A stretch of DNA of 63,880 nt. Origin: RCIO01 sp035555795 (GTDB lineage Bacteria; Pseudomonadota; Alphaproteobacteria; Rhizobiales; Rhizobiaceae). The translations under genes were made by a program, and so were the position numbers. The stretch lies in contig DATMGE010000030.1 of NCBI GenBank assembly GCA_035555795.1, forward strand, positions 1-63,880, read 5' to 3'. The notes under the pieces were generated by a model that ran no database searches, was not told the DNA's origin, and saw only the letters and a list, made by a program, of their open reading frames with translations. Of the stretch, positions 1 to 8,185 are shown one piece after another (position 1 is the first letter of the stretch; each line of letters opens with the position of its first letter).

Positions 1-375
1 CTGCGGCCGCGCAGCGGCTGGCGCTGTCTCGCGTCCGTCCAGCGAAACAAGCTTTTTGCTCGCCGCATCCCAATGGAGCAGGAAGGCCCCGCCGCCGAGG
101 CCGGAGGATTGCGGCTCCACCAGCCCCAATACGAGCTGCACCGCCACCAGCGCATCGATGGCATTGCCGCCTGCGGCGAGAATGTCGGCGCCTGCCTGCG
201 CCGCCAGCGGATGCGCGGCCGAAACCATCCATTCCTTCGCCCGCACCGGCGCACCGGCCGGCGTCGCGACAAGCGACGGCGTGGCGCGTTCCGGCGCAAC
301 CGTGTCGCTGGCCTGCTGGGCATGAACGGAGCCGGCCAGCAGGAGCATGGCGAAGGCGGCAAGAAATCGGCGCAT
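1..375 (-). CDS. ggt: Gamma-glutamyltransferase, N-terminal part (cut by window edge)
   Basis: The 125 codons present begin MRRFLAAFAMLLLAGSVHAQ, a Sec signal peptide, so the protein is periplasmic. The stretch around residues 49-125 carries the N-terminal hallmarks of gamma-glutamyltranspeptidases: an AAHPLAAQAGADILAAGGNA segment, then SSGLGGGAFLL, then LDGRETAP, whose Arg is the family's gamma-glutamyl carboxylate contact. The autocatalytic Thr and the rest of the enzyme lie outside the window. The family hydrolyses or transfers the gamma-glutamyl group of glutathione and related compounds. A GGGAGAG ribosome site precedes the ATG. The start lies 57 nt downstream of the ABC permease stop on the same strand, so co-transcription with that importer is likely. 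Confidence 0.88.
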   Translation of the reverse strand, partial: MRRFLAAFAMLLLAGSVHAQQASDTVAPERATPSLVATPAGAPVRAKEWMVSAAHPLAAQAGADILAAGGNAIDALVAVQLVLGLVEPQSSGLGGGAFLLHWDAASKKLVSLDGRETAPAAARPQ

Positions 376-432
376 GGCAAGTCTCTCCCTCGGGAGCGAT
401 CCTAGCGCGTCCACGCCGACCTGTCGCGCCGC

Positions 433-1215
433 TCAGGCGTTGGCAGTCTGGCTGCGATGTGCCCAGCCTGTCATGCGCATCTCCAGCCAAGCCATCAACG
501 CGTACATGACGATGCCCTCGACCGCGAGCATGATGAGACCGGCCCAGACCAGCGGCACGTTGAACTGGCTCTGCGCGGCCGACATCATGTAGCCGAGGCC
601 CGAATTGGCCGCCACCGTCTCCGAGATCACCGAGCCGACGAAGGCGAGCGTGATCGCCACCTTCAGCGAACCGAAGAAATAGGGCATCGAACGCGGTATG
701 CCGACCTTGAGCATGATGTCCATCTTGCGCGCGCCGAGCGCGCGAAGGACGTCCTCCATCTCCGGCTCGATCGTGGCGAGCCCGGTCGCGACGTTCACCA
801 CGATCGGGAAGAAAGCGATCAGGAAGGCGGTCAGCACGGCGGGGATCGTGCCAATGCCGAACCAGATGACGAGGATCGGCACCACCGCCACCTTGGGAAT
901 GGCGTTGAAGCCCACCATCAGCGGGTAGAGCCCGGCATAGATGGAGCGCGACCAGCCGATGAGGATGCCCAGCCCCAGCCCGCCGGCCACCGCCAGCGCG
1001 AAGCCGACCGTCGTGGTGTAGAGCGTCTGCAGCGAATTCTTCCAGATCGCCGGCCAGTACTGCACGATCGCCTGCAGGATCAGGCTCGGTGCGGGCAGGA
1101 TATATTGCGGCAGCGAAAAGCCCCGCGCCACCGCCTCCCAGATCACGAACAGGCCGATCGTATAGACCCACGGCGCGACGGTGACGAAGTCGAAGCCCTT
1201 CCGTTCCGCGCTCAT
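433..1215 (-). CDS. ABC transporter permease (SsuC/TauC/ThiX-type)
   Basis: 260-residue inner-membrane protein with about six hydrophobic segments and a binding-protein-dependent transport domain from about residue 65 to 245. The cytoplasmic EAA-type coupling loop falls near residues 150-175 (EMEDVLRALGARK). It matches the permeases that work with SsuB/TauB-like ATPases and NMT1-type binding proteins. The ATG overlaps the stop of the upstream ATPase gene by 4 nt (ATGA), so translation is coupled; a longer in-frame reading into the ATPase gene is not real. Substrate unknown: the family imports sulfonates, nitrate, thiamine precursors, pyrimidines and others. Confidence 0.9.
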   Translation of the reverse strand: MSAERKGFDFVTVAPWVYTIGLFVIWEAVARGFSLPQYILPAPSLILQAIVQYWPAIWKNSLQTLYTTTVGFALAVAGGLGLGILIGWSRSIYAGLYPLMVGFNAIPKVAVVPILVIWFGIGTIPAVLTAFLIAFFPIVVNVATGLATIEPEMEDVLRALGARKMDIMLKVGIPRSMPYFFGSLKVAITLAFVGSVISETVAANSGLGYMMSAAQSQFNVPLVWAGLIMLAVEGIVMYALMAWLEMRMTGWAHRSQTANA

Positions 1216-2003
1216 GCTGCCTTCCTCGCATCGGCGATATTGCCGCGCAGTTCGTGCACAATGTCGTTGAAATCGGCCTGATAGAGGATGTCGAGCTCGC
1301 GCGGACGCGCGAAGGGCACCTCCTGGTCCCGGACGATGCGGCCCGGCCGCGCGCTCATCACGAAGATGCGGTCGGCGAGAAACACCGCCTCGCGCAGGTC
1401 GTGCGTCACCAGCACGATGGTAACGCCCTGCGCGGCATGCAGGTCCCGGATCACGCACCACAGCTCCTCGCGGGTAAAGCTGTCCAGCGCGCCGAAGGGC
1501 TCGTCCAGCATAAGGAGATCCGGCTCGTGGATCAGCGCACGGCAGAGATTGGCGCGCTGCTGCATGCCGCCGGAAAGCTGCCACGGAAACTTCTGTCCGA
1601 ACCCCTTGAGTCCAACCGTCTCCAGCAGCTTCTCGGCCTTGGCGACATATTCGGCCTTGTTCCTGCGCAGCCGGCCGCGATGCCTGTCCACCACCTCGAG
1701 CGGCAGCAGGATGTTGTCCAGCGTCGTGCGCCACGGCAGCATGGTCGGGTTCTGGAACGCCATGCCGACGATGGAGACGGGCTTGGTCACCCGCTCTCCG
1801 GCGACGGTGACCGTCCCCTTCTGCGGTATGTGGAGCCCCGTCACCAGCTTCATCAGCGTGGACTTGCCGCAGCCGGAGGGGCCGACCACGGCGGCGAACT
1901 CGCCCTTGGCGACGTCGAGCGTCAGGCCCTGAACGGCCAGCGTGCCGTCCGCGCCGCCATAGCGCATGTTGACATCGGAAATGGTGACCAGCGGCTTTGC
2001 CAT
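1212..2003 (-). CDS. ABC transporter ATP-binding protein (SsuB/TauB-type)
   Basis: About 263 residues from the chosen ATG. Walker A GPSGCGKS lies at 41-48, the Q-loop near residue 84, the signature LSGGMQQR around 143-150 and Walker B LLMLDEP around 163-169, with a switch His in LVTHD. This set is typical of ATPases of the nitrate/sulfonate/taurine importer group. It energises the importer formed with the permease downstream and the binding protein upstream. An in-frame ATG five codons earlier (2018) is possible; the 2003 start has a GGGG stretch at a better distance. Stop overlaps the permease start. Confidence 0.92.
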   Translation of the reverse strand: MAKPLVTISDVNMRYGGADGTLAVQGLTLDVAKGEFAAVVGPSGCGKSTLMKLVTGLHIPQKGTVTVAGERVTKPVSIVGMAFQNPTMLPWRTTLDNILLPLEVVDRHRGRLRRNKAEYVAKAEKLLETVGLKGFGQKFPWQLSGGMQQRANLCRALIHEPDLLMLDEPFGALDSFTREELWCVIRDLHAAQGVTIVLVTHDLREAVFLADRIFVMSARPGRIVRDQEVPFARPRELDILYQADFNDIVHELRGNIADARKAA

Positions 2004-2078
2004 GATCGTGCGCCCCATCCGCGAAATATTCGGGGGTCGGCGGTTCCCGGCGCCGTCCCCCCGGTTCCCCTTGGGTAT

Positions 2079-3116
2079 TTATGGCAGCATCCGCTCTTCC
2101 TTGGGCGGCAGGAAGGAAGCGTCGAAGACGTCCGCCGGTCCAACCTTGCCCGTCAGGCCCATGGAGATCTTGAGATAGTCGATCGACTTGGACAGCTTGC
2201 CCTCGTCGATGCCGCCAAAGCCGTTCTCTACCACATAGGGCGTCCTGATATTCTGGGCATTCGCCATTTCCAGGCGCTCGACCTCGATATCCTTGTTGAG
2301 CACCTCATTGCGCTTCATCACCGCATCCGCACCCGCGGCAGGGTCTGCCACCGCATCTGCAAAACCCTTGGCCAGCGCCTTGAGGAAGCCCTTCACCGCG
2401 TCAGGGTTGGCCGCCGCGAAATCGGTGTTGACGAGAATGGAGTTGCCATAAAGGTCTAGCCCGTTCTCAGCCATCAGGATGGTCGAGATGTCATCTGCGG
2501 CAACACCTTGCGCCTTGAGGTTCAGCACCGAGGAGAAGGAAAAGCCGAAGATGCCATCGACCTGCCCCTGCGCCAGCATCGGCTCGCGCACCGGGAAGCC
2601 CACGCCCTCGATGGTAACCTTGCTCTCGTCGATGCCGGCGGCCTGCACGAAGGCCTTCCACTGGGCAAAAGCGCCATCGGGCGGCGGTGCGCCAAGCTTC
2701 TTGCCTTCGACCGACTTCGGGTCTCCGGTGATCCCCTGGCTCTTGCGGCCGATGATCGAGAAAGGCGGCCGCTCATAGACGACCATCACCGCCTTCACCT
2801 TCTGCGTCGGGTCGGTGTCGAGGAACTTGATCAGCGAATTGATGTCGCCAAAGCCCATCTGGTAGGCGCCGGTGGCAACGCGCGGAATGGCTTCGACCGA
2901 GCCGTTACCGGTATCGATGATGACGTTGAGACCTTCATCCTTGAAATAACCATTGTCGATGGCAAGGAAGAAGCCTGCAGCTGGGCCCTCGAACTTCCAG
3001 TCCAGCGTAAACTTGATATCGGTCTGCGCCATCGCGGGCACGGTCATTGACCCGCCAAACAGGCCGCCCGCGATCATCGTCGCAGCGGCCATGGAAAACA
3101 TCCTGCGTGTAGGCAT
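2079..3116 (-). CDS. ABC transporter substrate-binding protein, NMT1/THI5-like
   Basis: 345-residue periplasmic binding protein. The N-terminus MPTRRMFSMAAATMIAGGLF with cleavage after PAMAQ is an export signal; the TRR is Tat-like but does not carry the full motif. The mature part opens with IKFTLDWKFEGPAAGFFLA and YFKDEGLNV, the standard opening of NMT1/THI5-like proteins, which bind thiamine precursors, pyrimidines, riboflavin or sulfonates. A GAGGTGG ribosome site precedes the ATG. It is the promoter-proximal gene of an importer operon that ends with a gamma-glutamyltransferase. The ligand cannot be told from sequence. Confidence 0.88.
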   Translation of the reverse strand: MPTRRMFSMAAATMIAGGLFGGSMTVPAMAQTDIKFTLDWKFEGPAAGFFLAIDNGYFKDEGLNVIIDTGNGSVEAIPRVATGAYQMGFGDINSLIKFLDTDPTQKVKAVMVVYERPPFSIIGRKSQGITGDPKSVEGKKLGAPPPDGAFAQWKAFVQAAGIDESKVTIEGVGFPVREPMLAQGQVDGIFGFSFSSVLNLKAQGVAADDISTILMAENGLDLYGNSILVNTDFAAANPDAVKGFLKALAKGFADAVADPAAGADAVMKRNEVLNKDIEVERLEMANAQNIRTPYVVENGFGGIDEGKLSKSIDYLKISMGLTGKVGPADVFDASFLPPKEERMLP

Positions 3117-3208
3117 CACTTTGTCCACCTCAACCCTTTGTTGCTGGTTGTAGTCAAACAGAGAGTTGGGCGGTCGGCAAGCGCCATCTGCCTGCATCTT
3201 CAGCAAAT

Positions 3209-3223
3209 TTGTGCATTGCACAA
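3209..3223. promoter_or_regulatory. 15-nt perfect palindrome in divergent intergenic region
   Basis: TTGTGCA-T-TGCACAA, two 7-nt arms around one central base, in the 192-nt region between the divergent ABC importer and alpha/beta hydrolase genes. Size and symmetry suit an operator for a dimeric regulator such as a GntR-type protein. The regulator is unknown and none is encoded next to it. Confidence 0.4.
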
Positions 3224-3228
3224 TGATG

Positions 3229-3244
3229 TGGCAAACCGGATGCT
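3229..3244 (+). promoter_or_regulatory. Possible sigma-54-type -24/-12 promoter
   Basis: TGGCAAACCGGATGCT has GG and GC separated by exactly 10 nt, as required for sigma-54 promoters. It deviates from the consensus at CAC (CAA here) and TTGC (ATGC here). It lies about 65 nt before the alpha/beta hydrolase start and just downstream of the 3209-3223 palindrome. This is a weak match and is offered only as a candidate. Confidence 0.22.
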
Positions 3245-3308
3245 CGATGATATGTCTTTCGCCGGCCACCGCCATAATATTAGGCGGCCGCGCTTGAGAG
3301 GGCTGGGA

Positions 3309-4235
3309 TTGGGATTCGACCACGATACATGGATGGCATCGCCCAGCGGCGCGGAACTGCACCTGCTCGTCCGCATGCCGCCCAACACGCCGCGCGCGGT
3401 CGTCCAGATCAATCACGGCCTCGCCGAACATGCCGCGCGCTATGCCTGGTTCGCCGACCACCTCGCCGCGGCCGGTATCGCCAGCTATGCGCATGACCAT
3501 CGCGGCCATGGCAGCACGCGCGCCCCTGATGCGCCGCCGCGCAGCTTCGGCGGCGCGCAGAAGGTACTGGACGACGTGTCCGCCGTGCATGACCGCATCG
3601 CCGACGACCATCCGGGCGTCCCGGTCGTCATCTTCGGCCATTCCATGGGCGGGCTGATCGCTTTCAACTGCCTCTTCCGCCATGCCGGCCGCGTTGCCGG
3701 AGCGGCGATCTGGAACGCCAATTTCGCCGCCGGCCCGGCAGCCCTCGCCGCACGCGCCATTCTCGCCTGGGAGCGGTTTCGCATGGGCTCCGACGTGCCC
3801 TCGCGCATTCTTCCGCGCCTGACCTTCCAGTCATGGGGGAAGCGGATTCCGCAGCGCCGAACCCTGTTCGACTGGCTCTCGCATGACCCGGCGCAGGTCG
3901 ACCGCTATATCGCCGATCCGCTTTGCGGCTGGGATCCGTCCGTCGCCATGTGGCGCGACGTCTTCGGCTGGATGGCCGCCGGCGCCGATGACGGAAACAT
4001 GATGCGCATCCGCCGCGACCTGCCCCTCCATCTCGCCGGCGGCGCGGAAGACCCCGCAACCGAAGGCGGAGCCGCCGTCAGCACCCTGGCCGCGCGGCTG
4101 CGCCGACACGGCTTTTCGAATCTCGTTTCAACCATTTACCCGCAGACCCGCCACGAAAGTCTCAACGCCTTGAATCGAAATCTCATCGCGGATGACTTCC
4201 TCGCCTGGATGGACAACATTCTGCCCGGCAGGTGA
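3309..4235 (+). CDS. Alpha/beta hydrolase, monoacylglycerol lipase/lysophospholipase-like
   Basis: About 308 residues. It shows the serine-hydrolase fold of the monoglyceride lipase group: oxyanion region INHGLAEHAARY, lid entry YAHDHRGHGST, nucleophile elbow GHSMGG, and a late His in TRHESLN. The likely role is hydrolysis of an ester of a lipid or small organic acid in the cytoplasm; there is no signal peptide. The start is uncertain: TTG at 3309 has GAGAGGG upstream, while an in-frame ATG at 3333 gives a slightly shorter N-terminus. It lies 52 nt before the thiamine-diphosphate enzyme gene and may be co-transcribed with it. Confidence 0.8.
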   Translation: MGFDHDTWMASPSGAELHLLVRMPPNTPRAVVQINHGLAEHAARYAWFADHLAAAGIASYAHDHRGHGSTRAPDAPPRSFGGAQKVLDDVSAVHDRIADDHPGVPVVIFGHSMGGLIAFNCLFRHAGRVAGAAIWNANFAAGPAALAARAILAWERFRMGSDVPSRILPRLTFQSWGKRIPQRRTLFDWLSHDPAQVDRYIADPLCGWDPSVAMWRDVFGWMAAGADDGNMMRIRRDLPLHLAGGAEDPATEGGAAVSTLAARLRRHGFSNLVSTIYPQTRHESLNALNRNLIADDFLAWMDNILPGR

Positions 4236-4287
4236 CGTTTTGGTCGCTCGCTGCTACGCCGAAGTATCGGGCAAGGGAGGTTGAGGC

Positions 4288-5937
4288 ATGCGCACGGGCG
4301 GACAGCTGATCGTTGATGCGCTGGAGGCAAATGGCGTCGACCGCATCTATTGCGTGCCGGGCGAAAGCTATCTCGCCGTGCTCGACGCACTCCACGATTC
4401 CCCGATCGAGACCATCGTCTGCCGGCAGGAAGGCGGCGCGGCGATGATGGCCGACTGCCACGGGCGCCTGACCGGCCGTCCCGGCATCTGCTTCGTCACG
4501 CGCGGGCCGGGCGCCGCCAATGCCATGGCCGGCATCCATGTCGCCTCGCAGGACTCCAATCCGCTGATCCTCTTCGTCGGGCAGGTCGCGCGTGGGAACC
4601 GGGAACGCGAAGCCTTCCAGGAAGTGGATTTCAAGGCCGTCTTCGGCTCGATGGCGAAATGGGTCGTGGAGATCGACGACGCCCGGCGCGTGCCGGAACT
4701 CGTCACCCGCGCTTTCGCCGTGGCCACTTCCGGCCGGCCAGGCCCCGTCGCGGTGGCCCTGCCGGAGGACATGCTGACCGACATGGTGGAAGCCCCTTCC
4801 CCGCTGCCGGCGGTTCCCGTCCACACGCATCCCGGCGCAGGCGAAATGGCCGCGCTCGCACAACTCCTGCAGGAGGCGGAACGGCCTTTCGTCATTCTCG
4901 GCGGCACCGGCTGGGGTGCGCAGGCCGTGGCCGACATGGCACTGGCATTGGAGCGGTGGGATCTCCCCGCCGGTTGCAGTTTCCGCAGGCAGGCGCTCTG
5001 CGATCACCTCCACCCCTCCTATGCCGGCGACATCGGGCTCGGCATCAATCCGCACCTTGCGGCGGCGATCAGGGAGGCGGATCTCGTCCTGCTCGTCGGC
5101 GGACGCTTCAGTGAAACGCCTTCGGACGACTATTCTCTCCTGCAAAGCCCCTACCCGGCCCAGAAGCTCGTCCATATCCATCCCGATCCGCAGGAACTGG
5201 GACGCGTCTACCGTCCGTCATTGCCCATCAATGCAAACACGACCGCCTTTGCCGCCGCCTTCGCCAAAACGCGGCCCGCCGGGACCGTTCCGTGGTCGGC
5301 GCGGACGAAGGCGCTGCACGATGCCTATCTGGCCTGGTCCACGCCGCCGGCCGCCGGCCCCGGCCCGGTGCGGATGGGCCCCATTATGGCGTTTCTCGAG
5401 GATGAGCTGCCGCGCGATGCGATCTTCTGCAATGGCGCCGGCAACTTCGCCACATGGGTGCACCGCTTCCACCGCTTCCGCGGCCACGACACGCAGGCCG
5501 CACCCGCATCCGGCTCGATGGGCTATGGCGTTCCGGCCGGCGTCGCCGCCAAGAACCTGTTTCCGCAGCGCGAGGTGATCGTCTTTGCCGGCGACGGCGA
5601 TTTCCTGATGACGGGGCAGGAATTCGCCACCGCCTGCCAATATGCGCTGCCGCTTCTGGTGGTCGTGGTGGACAACGGCACCTATGGCACCATCCGCATG
5701 CATCAGGAGCGCCAATATCCGGGCCGCGTCTCGGGCACGGACCTCTCCAATCCGGACTTCGCCGCTTTGGCGCGCGCATATGGCGGCCATGGCGAAACCG
5801 TAACCGATACCGGCATGTTCGCACCCGCCTTCGAGCGGGCGCGGCAAAGCGGCAAGCCCGCCATCATCCATATCCTGCTCGATGCCGAGGCGATCACGCC
5901 GACGAAGACGCTCAGCGAAATTCGCGCCGGCAGTTGA
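4288..5937 (+). CDS. Thiamine-diphosphate-dependent enzyme, acetolactate-synthase-like
   Basis: 549 residues with the three-domain layout of the acetohydroxyacid synthase/benzoylformate decarboxylase superfamily: an N-terminal PYR domain with the cofactor-activating Glu at 48 (CRQEGGAA), a central TPP_enzyme_M domain from about 190, and a C-terminal PP domain with the Mg-TDP motif starting at G435-D436-G437 and ending near VVDNGTYG. The reaction is probably decarboxylation or carboligation of a 2-oxo acid, but no small regulatory subunit is next to it and the substrate is not evident. The ribosome site GGGAGG sits well before the ATG. It follows the alpha/beta hydrolase gene on the same strand. 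Confidence 0.82.
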   Translation: MRTGGQLIVDALEANGVDRIYCVPGESYLAVLDALHDSPIETIVCRQEGGAAMMADCHGRLTGRPGICFVTRGPGAANAMAGIHVASQDSNPLILFVGQVARGNREREAFQEVDFKAVFGSMAKWVVEIDDARRVPELVTRAFAVATSGRPGPVAVALPEDMLTDMVEAPSPLPAVPVHTHPGAGEMAALAQLLQEAERPFVILGGTGWGAQAVADMALALERWDLPAGCSFRRQALCDHLHPSYAGDIGLGINPHLAAAIREADLVLLVGGRFSETPSDDYSLLQSPYPAQKLVHIHPDPQELGRVYRPSLPINANTTAFAAAFAKTRPAGTVPWSARTKALHDAYLAWSTPPAAGPGPVRMGPIMAFLEDELPRDAIFCNGAGNFATWVHRFHRFRGHDTQAAPASGSMGYGVPAGVAAKNLFPQREVIVFAGDGDFLMTGQEFATACQYALPLLVVVVDNGTYGTIRMHQERQYPGRVSGTDLSNPDFAALARAYGGHGETVTDTGMFAPAFERARQSGKPAIIHILLDAEAITPTKTLSEIRAGS

Positions 5938-6068
5938 TGCGGCAGCATTTCGATCAGCAGCGCCGGCCTACAATGTTCGTATTCGTCGCTGCCGGATGGA
6001 CATGGGGCGCCAAGCTGTGCCAAAGCCCCTCCCGGAACACTATGTAAAACGACAGCAGGCAGCGCCTT

Positions 6069-6752
6069 ATGGAAAATTTCGTACTGGACTTCCAGGAAAT
6101 GTTCACGGCACAGGGTTTCGCCGTGCTCATGCAAGTCATCGCCATCGACCTCGTCCTGGCTGGCGACAATGCGATCGTGATCGGCCTCGCCGCAGCCGGC
6201 CTTCCCGCCGACCAGCGCCGCAAGGCGATCCTGATCGGCATCATCGCCGCCACGGTGATGCGTATCGGCTTCGCCGCCATCACCGCGCAACTGCTCCAGC
6301 TTGGACCGATGCTGCTGGTCGCCGGGGGCCTGCTGCTGCTCTGGGTTTGCTGGAAGATGTGGCGCGAGCTGCGCACGCCCCATGAGCACAGGCATGCCGC
6401 CGAGGAGGCGCTGGCCGATGCGGATCTCGACCAGAGCGGCGGGGTGGCCGAAAAGGCTCCGCGCAAGACGCTGGGTTCGGCGGTCTGGCAGATCATCGTC
6501 GCCGACGTCTCCATGTCGCTCGACAATGTGCTCGCCGTGGCGGGCGCGGCGCGCGAGCATCCAACGATCCTGATCGTCGGCCTTGCGCTGTCGATCGCCC
6601 TGATGGGCCTGGCCGCCACTTTCATCGCGCGCCTGCTGGAGCGCTACCGCTGGATCGGCTATGTCGGCCTCGCCGTCATCTTCTATGTCGCGCTCGACCT
6701 GATCTACCGGGGCGGCATCGAGATGTGGCCCTCGCTGGTCGGCGCGGCCTGA
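6069..6752 (+). CDS. TerC/YjbE-family integral membrane protein
   Basis: 227 residues, about seven hydrophobic segments, with the paired acidic metal-site motifs of the TerC family: IDLVLAGDNAIVIGLAA near residues 25-41 and the matching VADVSMSLDNVLAVAGAA near 145-162. Between them is a charged cytoplasmic loop (about 105-135). The family includes manganese exporters and tellurite-resistance-associated proteins, so metal ion export is the best guess. Upstream is an in-frame TAA, so the ATG is the only reasonable start; the ribosome site is weak. I looked for a yybP-ykoY manganese riboswitch upstream and could not recognise one. A strong terminator follows. Confidence 0.85.
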   Translation: MENFVLDFQEMFTAQGFAVLMQVIAIDLVLAGDNAIVIGLAAAGLPADQRRKAILIGIIAATVMRIGFAAITAQLLQLGPMLLVAGGLLLLWVCWKMWRELRTPHEHRHAAEEALADADLDQSGGVAEKAPRKTLGSAVWQIIVADVSMSLDNVLAVAGAAREHPTILIVGLALSIALMGLAATFIARLLERYRWIGYVGLAVIFYVALDLIYRGGIEMWPSLVGAA

Positions 6753-6776
6753 CGCGTCGCCGGTTCCTGTCTGACG

Positions 6777-6808
6777 AAAAAGGCCGCGGAGTTTCCGCGG
6801 CCTTTTTT
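6777..6808 (+). terminator. Rho-independent terminator after the TerC gene
   Basis: A-tract, stem GGCCGCGGA/TCCGCGGCC with a 3-nt loop, then six T. A-tracts and T-tracts flank it on both sides, so it could also stop transcription from the other strand. Confidence 0.9.
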
Positions 6809-6926
6809 CATTGGAGCCCGTCGCTGGTTCTTCACTGCCAGCGTGACGAAGCGCGATCCGGCGTAAAGGAGGCTTCGTCGATCCAGAGCGGTGCCAGCCC
6901 AACTGCGCCGCGGCTTTGCGTCTGTT

Positions 6927-8114
6927 CTAGCGTCCGCGGCGGGGCGGATAGCGCCAGTGCCAGTTAAGGATCATGACGAGCATGACAAGGCAGAGCGCCA
7001 GCAACGTGAAGCCGAAGATCAGCGGATCGCCGCCGGCCAGCAGGATGAGCACCCCCGACAGAAGCGAAGCGCCGATCTGGCTGACGAAGCCGTAGCCCGC
7101 GGCTGCGAAACCGGCGATGTCGCCATGCGGATCGAGCACCAGCGCCGACGCGTTGGAAAACACGATCAGATGGCTGGTCGAGAAAAGCATGAACATCACC
7201 ACCAGCGACCACGGTGTCAGCCAGCCCAGCAGGGCGGTGACCGTGATCAGCGAGGCCGAGACGATCAATATGCAATTGCCGACGATCATGGCCCTCACAA
7301 TGCCGAGCCGCGGTATCATGCGGCGGTTGAGCGCCTGCCCCACAACGATACCCGTGCCGTGAAGCGCGAACATCGTGGCGAACAGCGTTCCGGTAATGCC
7401 GAAGCTCACATCGAAGATGCGCGGCGCGGCAATGATGATCAGCAGCATCGACGCCATCGAAATGGCCGACAGGATGAGGAAATAGCGCGATTGCGGATTC
7501 CGCACCAGCCGGGCGGCGCGGGATGCAAGCACGCGCGGCGCGATCGCATCCGGCGCTTTGGCCCTGATCGTTTCCGGAAGCCAGATCAGGACGGAAATGA
7601 GCCCGACGGCAAAGACGGCAAGTGCGCCGAACAGCACTCGCCAGCCGAAAGGCACGCCGATGGCTGCGCCGACCAGCGGCGCGGCGATCGGGCCGACCGC
7701 AAAGATCGCCGTGACGAGCGCCAACGACCGTGCGAGCTCCTGCCCCGAAAACAGGTCGCGCATGACCGCCCGCGCAAGAACCGTCGTGGCCGCCCCGCCG
7801 AAGCCTTGCAGCGCCCGCCCAGCCAGGAGCCAGAAGATCGAGGGCGCCACCGCCGACATGGCTGCGCCGGCCAGATAGATGACCAGCCCGGCCGCCAGAA
7901 CGGGCTTGCGCCCGATGCGATCCGACAGCGGCCCCCACACGATCTGCGCCGCGCCGGCCATGAACATGTAGAGCGTGATCGTCCATTGGACACTGCCATA
8001 GGCGGCGTCGAGATCGGTCACGATCCTTGGGAAGGAGGGCAGCATGATGTCGACCGAGAAGGCCGACACGGACATGAGCATGCCGCAATAGATTACGATG
8101 GCGCGTGGGGACAA
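6927..8114 (-). CDS. MFS transporter, Bcr/CflA-like drug:H+ antiporter group
   Basis: About 395 residues with 12 predicted membrane helices. Between helices 2 and 3 is the MFS motif A (GPLSDRIGRKPVLA), and helix 5 has the GPIAAPLVGAAIG antiporter-like motif. The N-terminal half resembles Bcr/CflA multidrug efflux carriers rather than the PcaK aromatic-acid symporters. The start is uncertain: TTG at 8114 puts the first helix about ten residues in, and the frame stays open further upstream. It is the last gene on the strand after pcaB with a 71-nt gap, so it may be transcribed with the pob/pca genes and move aromatic acids or intermediates, but that is inferred from position. Confidence 0.8.
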   Translation of the reverse strand: MSPRAIVIYCGMLMSVSAFSVDIMLPSFPRIVTDLDAAYGSVQWTITLYMFMAGAAQIVWGPLSDRIGRKPVLAAGLVIYLAGAAMSAVAPSIFWLLAGRALQGFGGAATTVLARAVMRDLFSGQELARSLALVTAIFAVGPIAAPLVGAAIGVPFGWRVLFGALAVFAVGLISVLIWLPETIRAKAPDAIAPRVLASRAARLVRNPQSRYFLILSAISMASMLLIIIAAPRIFDVSFGITGTLFATMFALHGTGIVVGQALNRRMIPRLGIVRAMIVGNCILIVSASLITVTALLGWLTPWSLVVMFMLFSTSHLIVFSNASALVLDPHGDIAGFAAAGYGFVSQIGASLLSGVLILLAGGDPLIFGFTLLALCLVMLVMILNWHWRYPPRRGR

Positions 8115-8185
8115 CAGGGCAATTCCAGCAAAGATGCGCGCCGGCCCGGGACCCGGACATGCGCGGAAACAAGGTGATGGAGCAT

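Noticed and set aside
457..2459. Long open frames antisense to the ABC genes, and similar ones across the window
   Set aside because: They are Arg/His/Asp-rich by-products of high GC and codon bias on the opposite strand, with no recognisable domains or ribosome sites.
3309..4235. Alpha/beta hydrolase as the missing PcaD (enol-lactonase)
   Set aside because: Its INHGLAEHAARY and GHSMGG context is of the monoglyceride lipase type, and it lies outside the pca operon.
4288..5937. TDP enzyme as glyoxylate carboligase partnering the isomerase and dehydrogenase at 56-59 kb
   Set aside because: Glyoxylate carboligase lacks the activating Glu, which is present here (Glu48), and the genes are 50 kb apart.
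5938..6068. yybP-ykoY manganese riboswitch before the TerC-like gene
   Set aside because: Expected for some TerC genes, but I could not find the conserved blocks of that RNA in this 131-nt stretch.
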